A stretch of DNA of 25,639 nt from JBDREF01 sp043820045 (GTDB taxonomy: Bacteria; Planctomycetota; Phycisphaerae; Sedimentisphaerales; Anaerobacaceae): contig JBDREF010000173.1 in NCBI GenBank assembly GCA_043820045.1, positions 1 to 25,639 of the forward strand, read 5' to 3'. Numbering within the stretch: position 1 is the stretch's first letter; every line of letters starts with the position of its first letter. Positions 1 through 7,178 of the stretch are shown one piece after another. The translations under genes were made by a program, and so were the position numbers. The notes beneath the pieces are model-generated. The model did no database searches. It saw only the letters and a list, made by a program, of their open reading frames with translations, and was not told the DNA's origin.

Positions 1-1028
1 ACTTCGCGAACGGCCAATTCGGCAGTTTCGGAGGAGGTCTGCTTTCCGATGTACAGGCCTATCTTTCCCTTTTCAGGTTCTGCCATCTGGACGGCTCCTA
101 TCTCCTCTCCGTTGAGCCACACCTGTATTTTCTTGCCCTCCACTCTGACCGAGAGGGTATTCCAGCTCTCGCGCTCCACGAGGTTTTCCCGGAGGTTGGC
201 CAGCGCCAGCCCCTTGCCGGGCAGCAGGACGCTTCCGGTATAGGCGCGGATCCTGCTCTTGTCGGATGGTTCGAATATTTCCACGCGAGGGCCCGGTTTT
301 GAGCCGGAACCGTGAAGCCAGATGCCTGCCCGGATGGGCCATGTGGCTCGGAAAGTGACCGCCAGCAGGTAATTCTCATATTCAGTCTCGGTCCAAAGTG
401 TGGCGGCCTTGTCGCCGGGCGTGCCGACGATGCGTCCCGCCTTGACGGCCCAGGAAGCGCCGCCGGAGTACTGCCATCCGGCGAGATCGCGGCCGTTGAA
501 GGCAGGGATCCATTCAGCGGATTGCGCGTCCTCCGACTGCGTCTTTAGCGGCTTGGCGATGTTGTGGGTGCCGTGGCAGTCGGTGCATATCGAATTTTGT
601 GAGACCGCTCGGCCGCTCGGGCGCATGCGGCCAGTCCACTTCGTGATGAATTCCTCCACCGCCGCGGGATTCTTGTGCTCCTGGCGACTGTAGAACTCCT
701 GTCCTTCGCCGCCCTTGTGGCACTTCGAGCACATGTTGCGCACTTCCGAACGTCCGAACAGGAGGTCCGGTTTGGTCATCAGCATCTCATCGTGCATGTG
801 CTCTGTCGATGCGCCGTGACAGACGTCGCAGGTCACACCCCTTGCAACGTGAATTGTCGAAATGTCCTCGGTTTTCATACTTGGGTGGCAGACATGACAT
901 TTGCCGTTCGCGTTTGACTTATCAGTCTGCGATTCTTCGGCCATGCATACCGTGAGCAGCCCGGCAAATGCTAAAAGGACAATTACTGCCGTGGCGAGAT
1001 ACAAATCGATTCGACTATTCGAGCGCAC
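1..1028 (-). CDS. Tetrahaem c-type cytochrome fused to a DUF1080 domain (3' end cut by window edge)
   Basis: The reading frame is open from 1052 to the left edge with no stop, so the C-terminus lies outside. I place the start at the GTG at 1028: AAGGAG (1035-1040) lies 6 nt upstream and the product begins with a short basic n-region. The in-frame ATG at 1052 has no ribosome site. Residues 8-30 form a signal peptide or membrane anchor. Four CxxCH haem motifs follow, at about C44, C67, C100 and C148, so the protein should be exported and carry four covalent haems. From about residue 172 to the edge the sequence resembles DUF1080 / 3-keto-disaccharide hydrolase, a concanavalin-like fold (FNGRDLAGW, then a W-V-K-A-G-R-I strand). 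Such cytochrome/sugar-binding mixtures are typical of planctomycetes. The substrate is unknown. It lies downstream of the aldo/keto reductase gene on the same strand and may be cotranscribed with it. Confidence 0.85.
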   Translation of the reverse strand, partial: MRSNSRIDLYLATAVIVLLAFAGLLTVCMAEESQTDKSNANGKCHVCHPSMKTEDISTIHVARGVTCDVCHGASTEHMHDEMLMTKPDLLFGRSEVRNMCSKCHKGGEGQEFYSRQEHKNPAAVEEFITKWTGRMRPSGRAVSQNSICTDCHGTHNIAKPLKTQSEDAQSAEWIPAFNGRDLAGWQYSGGASWAVKAGRIVGTPGDKAATLWTETEYENYLLAVTFRATWPIRAGIWLHGSGSKPGPRVEIFEPSDKSRIRAYTGSVLLPGKGLALANLRENLVERESWNTLSVRVEGKKIQVWLNGEEIGAVQMAEPEKGKIGLYIGKQTSSETAELAVRE

Positions 1029-1097
1029 GTTCTTCTCCTTTTTATCAGGCATGTTCAGAGCAATCGCCCGGCAGATGGAGCTTTGCAGGACAGAGAA

Positions 1098-1142
1098 CGG
1101 AAGACGGATGAAAAAAGGTCGTTCTCAGTTCTCCGTCTTCCG
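1098..1142. repeat. 11-bp inverted repeat in the gap between the reductase and cytochrome genes
   Basis: CGGAAGACGGA at 1098-1108 is matched exactly by its reverse complement TCCGTCTTCCG at 1132-1142, with 23 nt between. GTCTTCCG occurs again at about 1156-1163. On the plus strand the second arm is followed by a T-rich tract (1144-1156), but no plus-strand gene ends here, so a terminator role is doubtful. It may be a small palindromic intergenic repeat or an mRNA hairpin between two cotranscribed minus-strand genes. Confidence 0.5.
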
Positions 1143-1165
1143 CTTTCTGTTTTTTGTCTTCCGGT

Positions 1166-2335
1166 TTAGACGACTTCCCAGTCGCGCAGCCACTCATACT
1201 CGGTGGGCAGGTTCGCCCACTGCTGCTCGGTAATTCCGGTGAGCCACTGCTTATCTGCTTCGCTCATGCCGAGATGCCGGGTGTACGAAGCCCGTGCGGC
1301 GTTTTCGACCTCATAAGCAGTTGAGAGTCCGGACACCGACGCCGTGATAGCGGGGTTGGCAAGGATGCACTGAAGCGTCAAACGAGCGAGATCGTTTTCC
1401 GTCTTGCTGCCCACGCCCATGACCGGGAACTTGAGTTTGCCATAGCTTTCGAACAGACTTCCGCCGAAATACGGCTTAATAGTCACGACTCCCACGTTGT
1501 TCTCAACGACCGTCTTAAAGACACTCTGCGTCTGATCCGCTCCGTGGCCGGGATTGACCTCTTCGACGTTGTCCTTCGCGGGGGTCTCGCCCTTGACTCT
1601 GGTCTTCGCGCTGCACGGGAAGATTATCATCTCGAATTCAGGGTACTTGCTCAAGACGTGCTCGAACCAGGGACGGCAGTGGGACGACATCCCGAGATGC
1701 CGGACCTTGCCGGCCTTGTGGAGCTTCTGGAAGGTTTCGATCAAAGACTCCACCTCGGCGTCCGTGTTGAGCTGGTCTGTCCCGAGCTGACCGGCCATCT
1801 TGGCCTGGGGTCGCCAGATGTCAAGGTAGTCGGTCTTCAGCAGGCGCAGGCACGTTTCGACGTTGAAGGTCTGGTCTTTGACGTTGCAGCGATCTGAGCC
1901 TCTCGGCCCGAGGTTATGAATATCGGCGCCTACGTACATTTTCTCACGGCGGCCCTTGAGGGCTTCGCCATAGCAGAGGCACTCGGCCGCGGTTGTGATA
2001 TCCAGGTAGTTGATGCCGGAGTCGATACAGGCGCTGACGACATCGGTGCGGTTCTTGGCAACGTCTTCCGGCACCTCTTCATTGGCGAAGCTGTCCCAGT
2101 ATCGTCCTGCGTTGCGGTTCTTCCAGTGACCGCCCAGGCTGACCTCGGAGATCATCAGGTTTGTTTTACCTAACCGGCGATACTGCATTTGTGAATTATG
2201 GTTTAATATCTTCGAAGTTGACGCGGGTCCGTCACCGGCCTGCCCATCGGCTGACAATGCGCCGGCTATTGTCCCGGCCGCCGCCAGGGAAGTATTGCGC
2301 ATGAAATCTCTTCGTGAAATGTGGTCGTTTTTCAT
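1166..2335 (-). CDS. Tat-exported aldo/keto reductase family protein
   Basis: 389 residues. The N-terminus carries a twin-arginine signal (SRRDFM at residues 7-12, then an alanine-rich stretch), so a folded, possibly cofactor-loaded protein would be sent across the inner membrane. From residue 51 the sequence follows the aldo/keto reductase TIM barrel (QYRRLGKTNLMISEVSLGG; NYLD at 109-112; CLCYGEAL around 119-126; GKVRHLGMSS). AGGAG lies 7 nt before the ATG. Of the usual catalytic tetrad Asp-Tyr-Lys-His, Asp112 and probably Tyr122 are present. The Lys position reads VGAD (138) and the segment that usually holds the His (D-x-x-x-x-H) reads DYLDIWRPQ. The enzyme may therefore not be a normal NADPH reductase. 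Planctomycetes hold many such Tat-exported paralogues. The cytochrome gene follows on the same strand. Confidence 0.88.
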   Translation of the reverse strand: MKNDHISRRDFMRNTSLAAAGTIAGALSADGQAGDGPASTSKILNHNSQMQYRRLGKTNLMISEVSLGGHWKNRNAGRYWDSFANEEVPEDVAKNRTDVVSACIDSGINYLDITTAAECLCYGEALKGRREKMYVGADIHNLGPRGSDRCNVKDQTFNVETCLRLLKTDYLDIWRPQAKMAGQLGTDQLNTDAEVESLIETFQKLHKAGKVRHLGMSSHCRPWFEHVLSKYPEFEMIIFPCSAKTRVKGETPAKDNVEEVNPGHGADQTQSVFKTVVENNVGVVTIKPYFGGSLFESYGKLKFPVMGVGSKTENDLARLTLQCILANPAITASVSGLSTAYEVENAARASYTRHLGMSEADKQWLTGITEQQWANLPTEYEWLRDWEVV

Positions 2336-2446
2336 AGATCTTCTCCTTTTGAATCCGAGCCGGTTTCGGCGCCCCTGCTCAAGCCCAATTTGACATTCGC
2401 CAGCAGACCGCCTTTAAGCTCAATATATTGGAACTTGATTTGGGGT

Positions 2447-2475
2447 ATGATGGCACAAGGGCCCCAAAATGTCAA
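2447..2475 (-). promoter_or_regulatory. Possible sigma-70-like promoter of the aldo/keto reductase gene
   Basis: On the minus strand a perfect -35 TTGACA (2475-2470) is followed after 17 nt by CATCAT (2452-2447), which matches 4 of 6 positions of the -10 consensus. Transcription would start near 2440, about 105 nt before the ATG. The -10 is imperfect. Confidence 0.4.
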
Positions 2476-2526
2476 CAGTTTTTTGGGCCGCTCTGGGTTT
2501 GCGCGGCGCGAACCCGAGACTGCTGA

Positions 2527-2563
2527 AAACCGGCTTGTAGGCGGCATGCCGGTTTGTTATACT
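2527..2563 (+). promoter_or_regulatory. Promoter with overlapping 8-bp dyad upstream of the SpeE-like/TPR gene
   Basis: TTGTAG (2535-2540), a 17-nt spacer, and TATACT (2558-2563) preceded by TGT, an extended -10. The predicted start site is about 2570, so the upstream in-frame ATG at 2554 lies inside the promoter and cannot be the start codon. AAACCGGC (2527-2534) and GCCGGTTT (2548-2555) form a perfect inverted repeat bracketing the -35, a plausible operator. Confidence 0.6.
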
Positions 2564-2595
2564 CTCTGCCGGTGCACAATCAAGGAAAGGTGAAT

Positions 2596-4815
2596 ATGAG
2601 CAAATCCAGAAGTTTCATGTCAATTGCGGTTCCGAGCGGAACGGTATTTCTGTCGAGTTTCTGCATCATGGTGCTGGAGCTGGTGGCGGCTCGTCTAATC
2701 GCCAGGCACCTTGGCTCTTCTTTGTACACATGGACGGCGGTTATCGGAGTCGTTCTGGCCGGCATTACCATAGGCAATTACCTGGGCGGGCGCATCGCTG
2801 ACAGGTTCCAGGCCCGAAAAACACTGGCGGTTCTTTTTGCACTATCTTCAGTCGCATGCGTTGCGGCGGTGATACTGAACAATGTTGTCGGCGAGTGGCT
2901 CTGGTTGTGGCGGTTCGGCTGGCGTGTGCTCGTATTCTGTCATGTCTCCGTAGTATTCCTGGCCCCCTCGATGCTGCTGGGAAGCATCAGTCCCATAGTT
3001 GCGAAAATGGCCCTCGAACGCGGGCTGCCGACGGGCAGGACCATCGGCGACATATATGCCTGGGGCGCCGCCGGGAGTATCGCGGGCACTTTCGCTACGG
3101 GGTACTACCTGATCCCCACGATGGGCACGGTGGCCATCGTCTGGGCGGTGGCAGGGGGGCTTCTCGTGCTGGCCATTCTCTATTGGGCAAGACTCTGGGT
3201 GCTTTACGTGTGGGCGGTGATTCTCATTGCATTGGTGACGATGGGACTGGTGCCGGCTGCATGGGCCCAGGATGCCGGCGCCGGCCTTTGTCTCAGAGAG
3301 AAACCGGATCCAAGAATCATCTACGAAGATGAGAGCCCGTATTGCTACATCGCTGTCAAACGCGTCTCGGACAATCTCGACAGGCGCGTTTTCATGCAGG
3401 ACAAGCTCATGCACAGCGATATTGTGATGGGCAACGTGCTCGATTTGAAATACTCGTATGAGCAGATTCATGCGGCGGCGACACATCTGTTGAGCCAGGG
3501 CAGAGACAAACTCTCGGCGCTGGTGATCGGAGGAGGGGGATACGTCTTTCCACGTTATCTCGAGCAGGTTTGGCCCGGCAGCCGTATCGATGTCGTCGAA
3601 ATAGATCCGGGCGTCACCGAGGCTGCGATACAGGCATTCGGACTCGAACGCGATACACCTATTAACACATTCACAATGGATGCTCGCGCCTATGTCAGTC
3701 AACTGCTGGACCGCCGGCGCACTGAAAATGATGAGACGCTGTACGATTTTATATATGAAGACGCTTTGAACGATTACTCGATACCTTATCAGCTCACAAC
3801 CAAGGAATTCAACGACAAGATACGTCTGCTCCTGACGGAGCGGGGCGTTTATATGGTCGAGCTGATCGACATTTACGATAGCGGCTTGCTTGTCGGCGCG
3901 TTTGTGAACACCCTGGAGCAGACATTTCCTTACGTTTACGTGGTTACTGAAAATGCACCTCGCTCGGGGCGCAATACTTTTGTCCTCATTGCCGGCGGAC
4001 AAGAGATCGACATCGAACAGCTTCGTCGCTCCGAGCCGGTAAAGAATCTGGATTTGTGGATACTGAGCGATTCCGATGTTGAAACACTAAAGGCAAAAGC
4101 CGGCGGGCTTGTTTTGACGGATGACTACGCGCCCGTTGAGAATCTTCTTGCACCTGTTGTGCTCAAAGACGCCGTGGATCTGCTGACGGGCAAGTACCGC
4201 TCGCAGGCTGAGATGCTTATCAGGGAGGGAAAATGGGAAGAGGGCATCTCCATGTACAGAGACATTATCCGTGCGGACCCGACATCGTCGATGGAAGCCT
4301 ACAACAAGATAGGAATGATTCTGGCAGACCGCGGCAGACTTAAGGAATCCATCGAGGCTTTCCGCAGCGCGCTTGAGTACAGCCGCGCGGCCGGGCTAAA
4401 GCAGAGTCTGTCCAATATCTACTACAATATGGGCGTCATATCGCAGAGACTGGGCGACGATACCCAGGCCGCGAGGTATTTGAACGAGGCGATTCGGGGA
4501 TACCGCCAGGACCTGACCGAGAATCCGGATTCGGCCAGAATAGCCGGCAGGCTCGGAAACGCCCTGGCGGCTGTCGGGAATTTCAGCGAGGCAACCACTT
4601 ATTTTCGGCAAGCGGTTACTCTGGATCCCTACGACGCGAGAAATCATTCCATCCTCGCACAGGCGCTCGTCGCCCAGGGCCGTGACGGCGAAGCGATCGA
4701 GGGGCTGAAGAATGCGGTCGCTTTCATGCTGCGTACAGGAAACGAGCAGTTGGCGGCGGAGCTGCAGAAGTATCTTGAATCCATCCAGTCCGGCAAATCG
4801 GTACGGAAGGAATAA
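2596..4815 (+). CDS. Membrane-anchored spermidine-synthase-like protein with TPR tail
   Basis: 739 residues from the ATG at 2596, chosen because AAGGAAAGG lies 5 nt upstream and a promoter -10 covers the earlier ATG. About seven hydrophobic helices occupy residues 8-220. A Rossmann methyltransferase-like domain of the spermidine synthase family follows: nucleotide-binding loop GGGGY at 312-316, VEIDPG around 332-337, and YEDALND at 387-393 in place of the usual D-S-x-D-P loop. TPR-like helical repeats (R-x-G-x-x-x-E-A pattern) run from about 535 to 720. Fused membrane SpeE-like proteins are common in bacteria, and most have no proven polyamine activity. No speD or speA homologue is nearby, so true spermidine synthesis is unlikely to be its main job. 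The stop is 1 bp from the convergent lipoprotein gene. Confidence 0.85.
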   Translation: MSKSRSFMSIAVPSGTVFLSSFCIMVLELVAARLIARHLGSSLYTWTAVIGVVLAGITIGNYLGGRIADRFQARKTLAVLFALSSVACVAAVILNNVVGEWLWLWRFGWRVLVFCHVSVVFLAPSMLLGSISPIVAKMALERGLPTGRTIGDIYAWGAAGSIAGTFATGYYLIPTMGTVAIVWAVAGGLLVLAILYWARLWVLYVWAVILIALVTMGLVPAAWAQDAGAGLCLREKPDPRIIYEDESPYCYIAVKRVSDNLDRRVFMQDKLMHSDIVMGNVLDLKYSYEQIHAAATHLLSQGRDKLSALVIGGGGYVFPRYLEQVWPGSRIDVVEIDPGVTEAAIQAFGLERDTPINTFTMDARAYVSQLLDRRRTENDETLYDFIYEDALNDYSIPYQLTTKEFNDKIRLLLTERGVYMVELIDIYDSGLLVGAFVNTLEQTFPYVYVVTENAPRSGRNTFVLIAGGQEIDIEQLRRSEPVKNLDLWILSDSDVETLKAKAGGLVLTDDYAPVENLLAPVVLKDAVDLLTGKYRSQAEMLIREGKWEEGISMYRDIIRADPTSSMEAYNKIGMILADRGRLKESIEAFRSALEYSRAAGLKQSLSNIYYNMGVISQRLGDDTQAARYLNEAIRGYRQDLTENPDSARIAGRLGNALAAVGNFSEATTYFRQAVTLDPYDARNHSILAQALVAQGRDGEAIEGLKNAVAFMLRTGNEQLAAELQKYLESIQSGKSVRKE

Positions 4816-4816
4816 T

Positions 4817-5383
4817 CTACTCCGTTCCCCGGACCTTCTGGAAAAGCAAGTTCTCGGGAGGGTTGTCGTTGGGGTCGTAGGCGAGCTTGTAATCGTGATA
4901 TTTTTCCGTATCTGCGACGTATTCGGGATAGCTGAATCGCTGAACCGGCCAAAGTTGCCCGTCCGGGGAAACCGAGCCTACGAAGAAGTCGCGCGTTCGG
5001 CCCCGCAACACGTTCTCGCCGAGTTCGGCGCGAAAGCGGGCTATGGAGATCTCGACAATTAGCTCCCGCTGCTCATGGGAGTATTGCACTGTCCACGGGC
5101 CGGGCTCGAATACCCCTTTGCCGCCCAATTCCATTGGCACAACGGTTATGTGTCCCGGTTTCAACCTTGCTCTGCCGAGACTGACCATCGCCGAGGAGAT
5201 TGTGCCATCCTTCTCGAAAACGAACTCCCAGCCGCCGCTGTCGGCCTTCCATCTGCCGACGAGAAAATCGGGAAACTGCCGGTCGCCGTCAACGATTACC
5301 TCGACACCGCCTCTGTCGCTGTGACAGCTATTCAACAGAAGAACTGACAGAATGCAAACCAACGAAGCCAATGATAGTCTCAT
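4817..5383 (-). CDS. Hypothetical lipoprotein
   Basis: 188 residues. The N-terminus is a lipoprotein signal peptide: a hydrophobic run followed by L-N-S-C with Cys20 as the likely lipidated residue. The rest is rich in beta-strand-forming sequence (FLVGRWKADSGGWEFVFEKDG resembles a lipocalin-like start, G-x-W), so a small beta-barrel or sandwich on the membrane surface is plausible. I do not recognise a named family. It converges with the SpeE-like gene, leaving one base between the two stop codons. The ribosome site is weak (GGA about 8 nt upstream of ATG). Confidence 0.75.
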   Translation of the reverse strand: MRLSLASLVCILSVLLLNSCHSDRGGVEVIVDGDRQFPDFLVGRWKADSGGWEFVFEKDGTISSAMVSLGRARLKPGHITVVPMELGGKGVFEPGPWTVQYSHEQRELIVEISIARFRAELGENVLRGRTRDFFVGSVSPDGQLWPVQRFSYPEYVADTEKYHDYKLAYDPNDNPPENLLFQKVRGTE

Positions 5384-5494
5384 ACGTCGAATCCAATTTG
5401 CAGATAGAACTTCCCGATGACACCGGCCACTTACTGCGCGTTACTTTATTGACCGAGCCCATGTCGATTTTAGAAAAGCTTCGGAAAACCACAA

Positions 5495-5527
5495 CAAAAA
5501 AAGAGGCAAGCCAAAAGACTTGCCTCT
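5495..5527 (-). terminator. Rho-independent terminator of the PEP-CTERM gene
   Basis: AGAGGCAAG (5502-5510) pairs with CTTGCCTCT (5519-5527) around an 8-nt loop. On the minus strand the hairpin is followed by a run of seven T (5501-5495). It lies 40 nt past the stop codon of the PEP-CTERM gene. Confidence 0.85.
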
Positions 5528-5566
5528 CTGATAACCAAGTTGCCGGTCGTGACATGGGCCGACGTA

Positions 5567-6064
5567 TTATCTGCGGCGTCGCAGCAGCAGACCGCCGATA
5601 CCGAGCAGGACAAGGGTTGCCGGCTCGGGGACAAAAGTCAGATAAACTGAAGCCACGGGCACGGTATATTCCGGGTCAAGAAACAGCGAGATCTTTGCAG
5701 AATCGCCGAGGTTGCCGGTGAAATCCAGCGTGAACTGCGAACCTGCGGTAATAGGAACTCCCGCCCCGCTTGTTGCTGCGGTAAGTTCATACCCGACACC
5801 CCAGCCAGGCTCAGCGTATGGAGAAACTGCCCCCAAATCGCCTGCTGCATCGAGCTTTACAGCGTTGCCAAGCACACCGGCACCGCCTTGTTCAACGATA
5901 ATATAGCCTAACCAACTGGATCCGTCTTCACCTATAACGGTAATGGTGGCTGCTCCATTGACGTCGAAGGAACTACCCACCTGGCCATCGACTTGGATAA
6001 ACACAGCATTCGACGCCGGAGTCAATCCAAGAATCAAAACCAACACTACTAACAGTCTTTTCAT
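5567..6064 (-). CDS. PEP-CTERM sorting-domain protein
   Basis: 165 residues, exported by a signal peptide (KRLLVVLVLILGLTPASNA). The extreme C-terminus has the full PEP-CTERM signature: VPEPATLVLLGIGG, a hydrophobic helix, then an RRRR tail. Such proteins are processed by exosortase/EpsH and delivered to the surface or to extracellular polysaccharide. The body is a short Gly/Ala-rich beta-type domain with no family I can name. Two adjacent ATGs exist at 6067 and 6064; AAGGAG (6071-6076) is 3 nt from the first and 6 nt from the second, so I chose 6064. No exosortase gene is in the window. It is followed by a clear terminator, so it is probably monocistronic or the last gene after the dockerin-like gene. 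Confidence 0.85.
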   Translation of the reverse strand: MKRLLVVLVLILGLTPASNAVFIQVDGQVGSSFDVNGAATITVIGEDGSSWLGYIIVEQGGAGVLGNAVKLDAAGDLGAVSPYAEPGWGVGYELTAATSGAGVPITAGSQFTLDFTGNLGDSAKISLFLDPEYTVPVASVYLTFVPEPATLVLLGIGGLLLRRRR

Positions 6065-6166
6065 CATCCTCTCCTTTCACATCGCTTGAAAAACCCAGCC
6101 TCTCCGGGGCATCTGAGTATTTCTCGCGTCAAATGTGCCAGTCGATTCGCCCGAGTTCCCGATACA

Positions 6167-7069
6167 TCAGGGACAGTCAGGCGCCGGCTTACCGGCAAGC
6201 TGCCAGTTTGCAATCAAGATGTCCAGATCATTGGTAGAGACGCGAAACTTGCTCTTGCCCTGGGCCAGATGGTCGAAGTCGGCACAAATCAGGGGGACAG
6301 TGTCGGCCGTCTTGCCGTCAATTTCAGGAAACGTCTTGTTCCATGCCGCAATCAGAACGTCCAGGTCTGTGGTTGAGACCCAGAAACTTTGTTTGCCCTG
6401 AGACGTGCCGTCGGCATCGCCGTGGCACTGCCTGGGGTTGATTCTGGCGATCCAGCAATCGGGCTTGCCCACCTCTTCCCATTGCTCGGGCTGCGGGCCG
6501 GTGTAGTCGCCGGTTGCGCCGCCGTCGATTGCGATATTGGTTGCACCGGTCAAATCTACAATCGCTTCCGAGGCATTTTCCAGAACTACATTGCCGCGGG
6601 TTGCATTAGTGGTGACAGTCACGTTACACGGGCCGCTGCACGTGATTACGCAAAGCCTGCCTTCCAGGGGTGGAGCTTTGGTGTCATAGAGCGAACCCAT
6701 CTCGATGGTGATGCCCTCTGTGCCCAGACCGCCCAGAGCGCCCGGGTCGCCGGCTTCCGCCACTGGAGTGTAAGCCGCCGCCGCCCAGTCGGTTACCTCG
6801 CCGGTCAGTGGATCGACGGTGATGTACCGGCTGAAGTTGGCCATGAATATGCCGTAACCGTTCTTGTCATCCCCGCGTATGAAATCACTGATGGCATCGA
6901 TCGTGCCGACATCGACGGTGATATCGAGCGCAAATGCTCTTACCCGCTCGGTTCCCGCGTACTCGATGGCGGCTTTTCCGTCGCCTAAGGGTTTGACTGT
7001 GATGGCGACGTTTGCCCAGGCCGGAGCGGCCAGAATGACCACTGCCAGGGCGAGAATGATTTTCTTCAT
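6167..7069 (-). CDS. Secreted protein with cohesin-like domain and C-terminal dockerin-like repeats
   Basis: 300 residues from the ATG at 7069 (AAGGAG about 8 nt upstream); a longer frame to 7108 adds only an arginine-rich stretch before a perfect signal peptide ending A-W-A-N at residue 20. Residues 22-180 form a beta-rich module whose pattern (VRAFALDITV, then a Y-T-P-V segment, then ITIEMGSLYD and a closing PPLEGRLCVI) resembles cohesin-type folds; this is inferred from pattern only. Two calcium-loop repeats follow at about 215-245 (GDADGTSQGKQSFWVSTTDL) and 262-292 (CADFDHLAQGKSKFRVSTND), each ending in an L-I-A-x-W helix. This is the planctomycete form of dockerin type I. A role in cell-surface or extracellular assembly is plausible. 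Confidence 0.8.
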   Translation of the reverse strand: MKKIILALAVVILAAPAWANVAITVKPLGDGKAAIEYAGTERVRAFALDITVDVGTIDAISDFIRGDDKNGYGIFMANFSRYITVDPLTGEVTDWAAAAYTPVAEAGDPGALGGLGTEGITIEMGSLYDTKAPPLEGRLCVITCSGPCNVTVTTNATRGNVVLENASEAIVDLTGATNIAIDGGATGDYTGPQPEQWEEVGKPDCWIARINPRQCHGDADGTSQGKQSFWVSTTDLDVLIAAWNKTFPEIDGKTADTVPLICADFDHLAQGKSKFRVSTNDLDILIANWQLAGKPAPDCP

Positions 7070-7149
7070 AATACAACTCCTTCCATTTCCTTTTCTTCTT
7101 CTCCGCAAAGCAGTGCGTTCCGCGGAGTCTTGGTCTAACTCTCTGCTGT

Positions 7150-7178
7150 ATCGTAACAGAAGTTCCGGTGCATTTCAA
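7150..7178 (-). promoter_or_regulatory. Promoter of the cohesin/dockerin-like gene
   Basis: On the minus strand TTGAAA (7178-7173), 17 nt, then TACGAT (7155-7150) preceded by TGT, an extended -10. Transcription would begin near 7143, leaving a leader of about 75 nt before the ATG at 7069. Confidence 0.5.

Noticed and set aside
73..732. Several minus-strand frames of 70-93 codons
   Set aside because: They lie in other frames across the cytochrome/DUF1080 gene, whose own frame runs off the edge and has haem motifs.
2554..2595. Upstream ATG extension of the SpeE-like gene
   Set aside because: It overlaps the promoter -10 at 2558-2563 and has no ribosome site; the ATG at 2596 has a good one.
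2848..4002. Open frame of 384 codons on the minus strand
   Set aside because: Antisense shadow of the SpeE-like/TPR gene; the translation is rich in His/Arg/Pro without domain pattern.
2596..4815. Assignment as speE (spermidine synthase)
   Set aside because: The methyltransferase-like fold fits, but the substrate loop, membrane domain and TPR tail do not support naming it as the polyamine enzyme.
7070..7108. Longer start of the dockerin-like protein
   Set aside because: It would put an arginine-rich segment before an otherwise perfect signal peptide and would include the ribosome site of the ATG at 7069.
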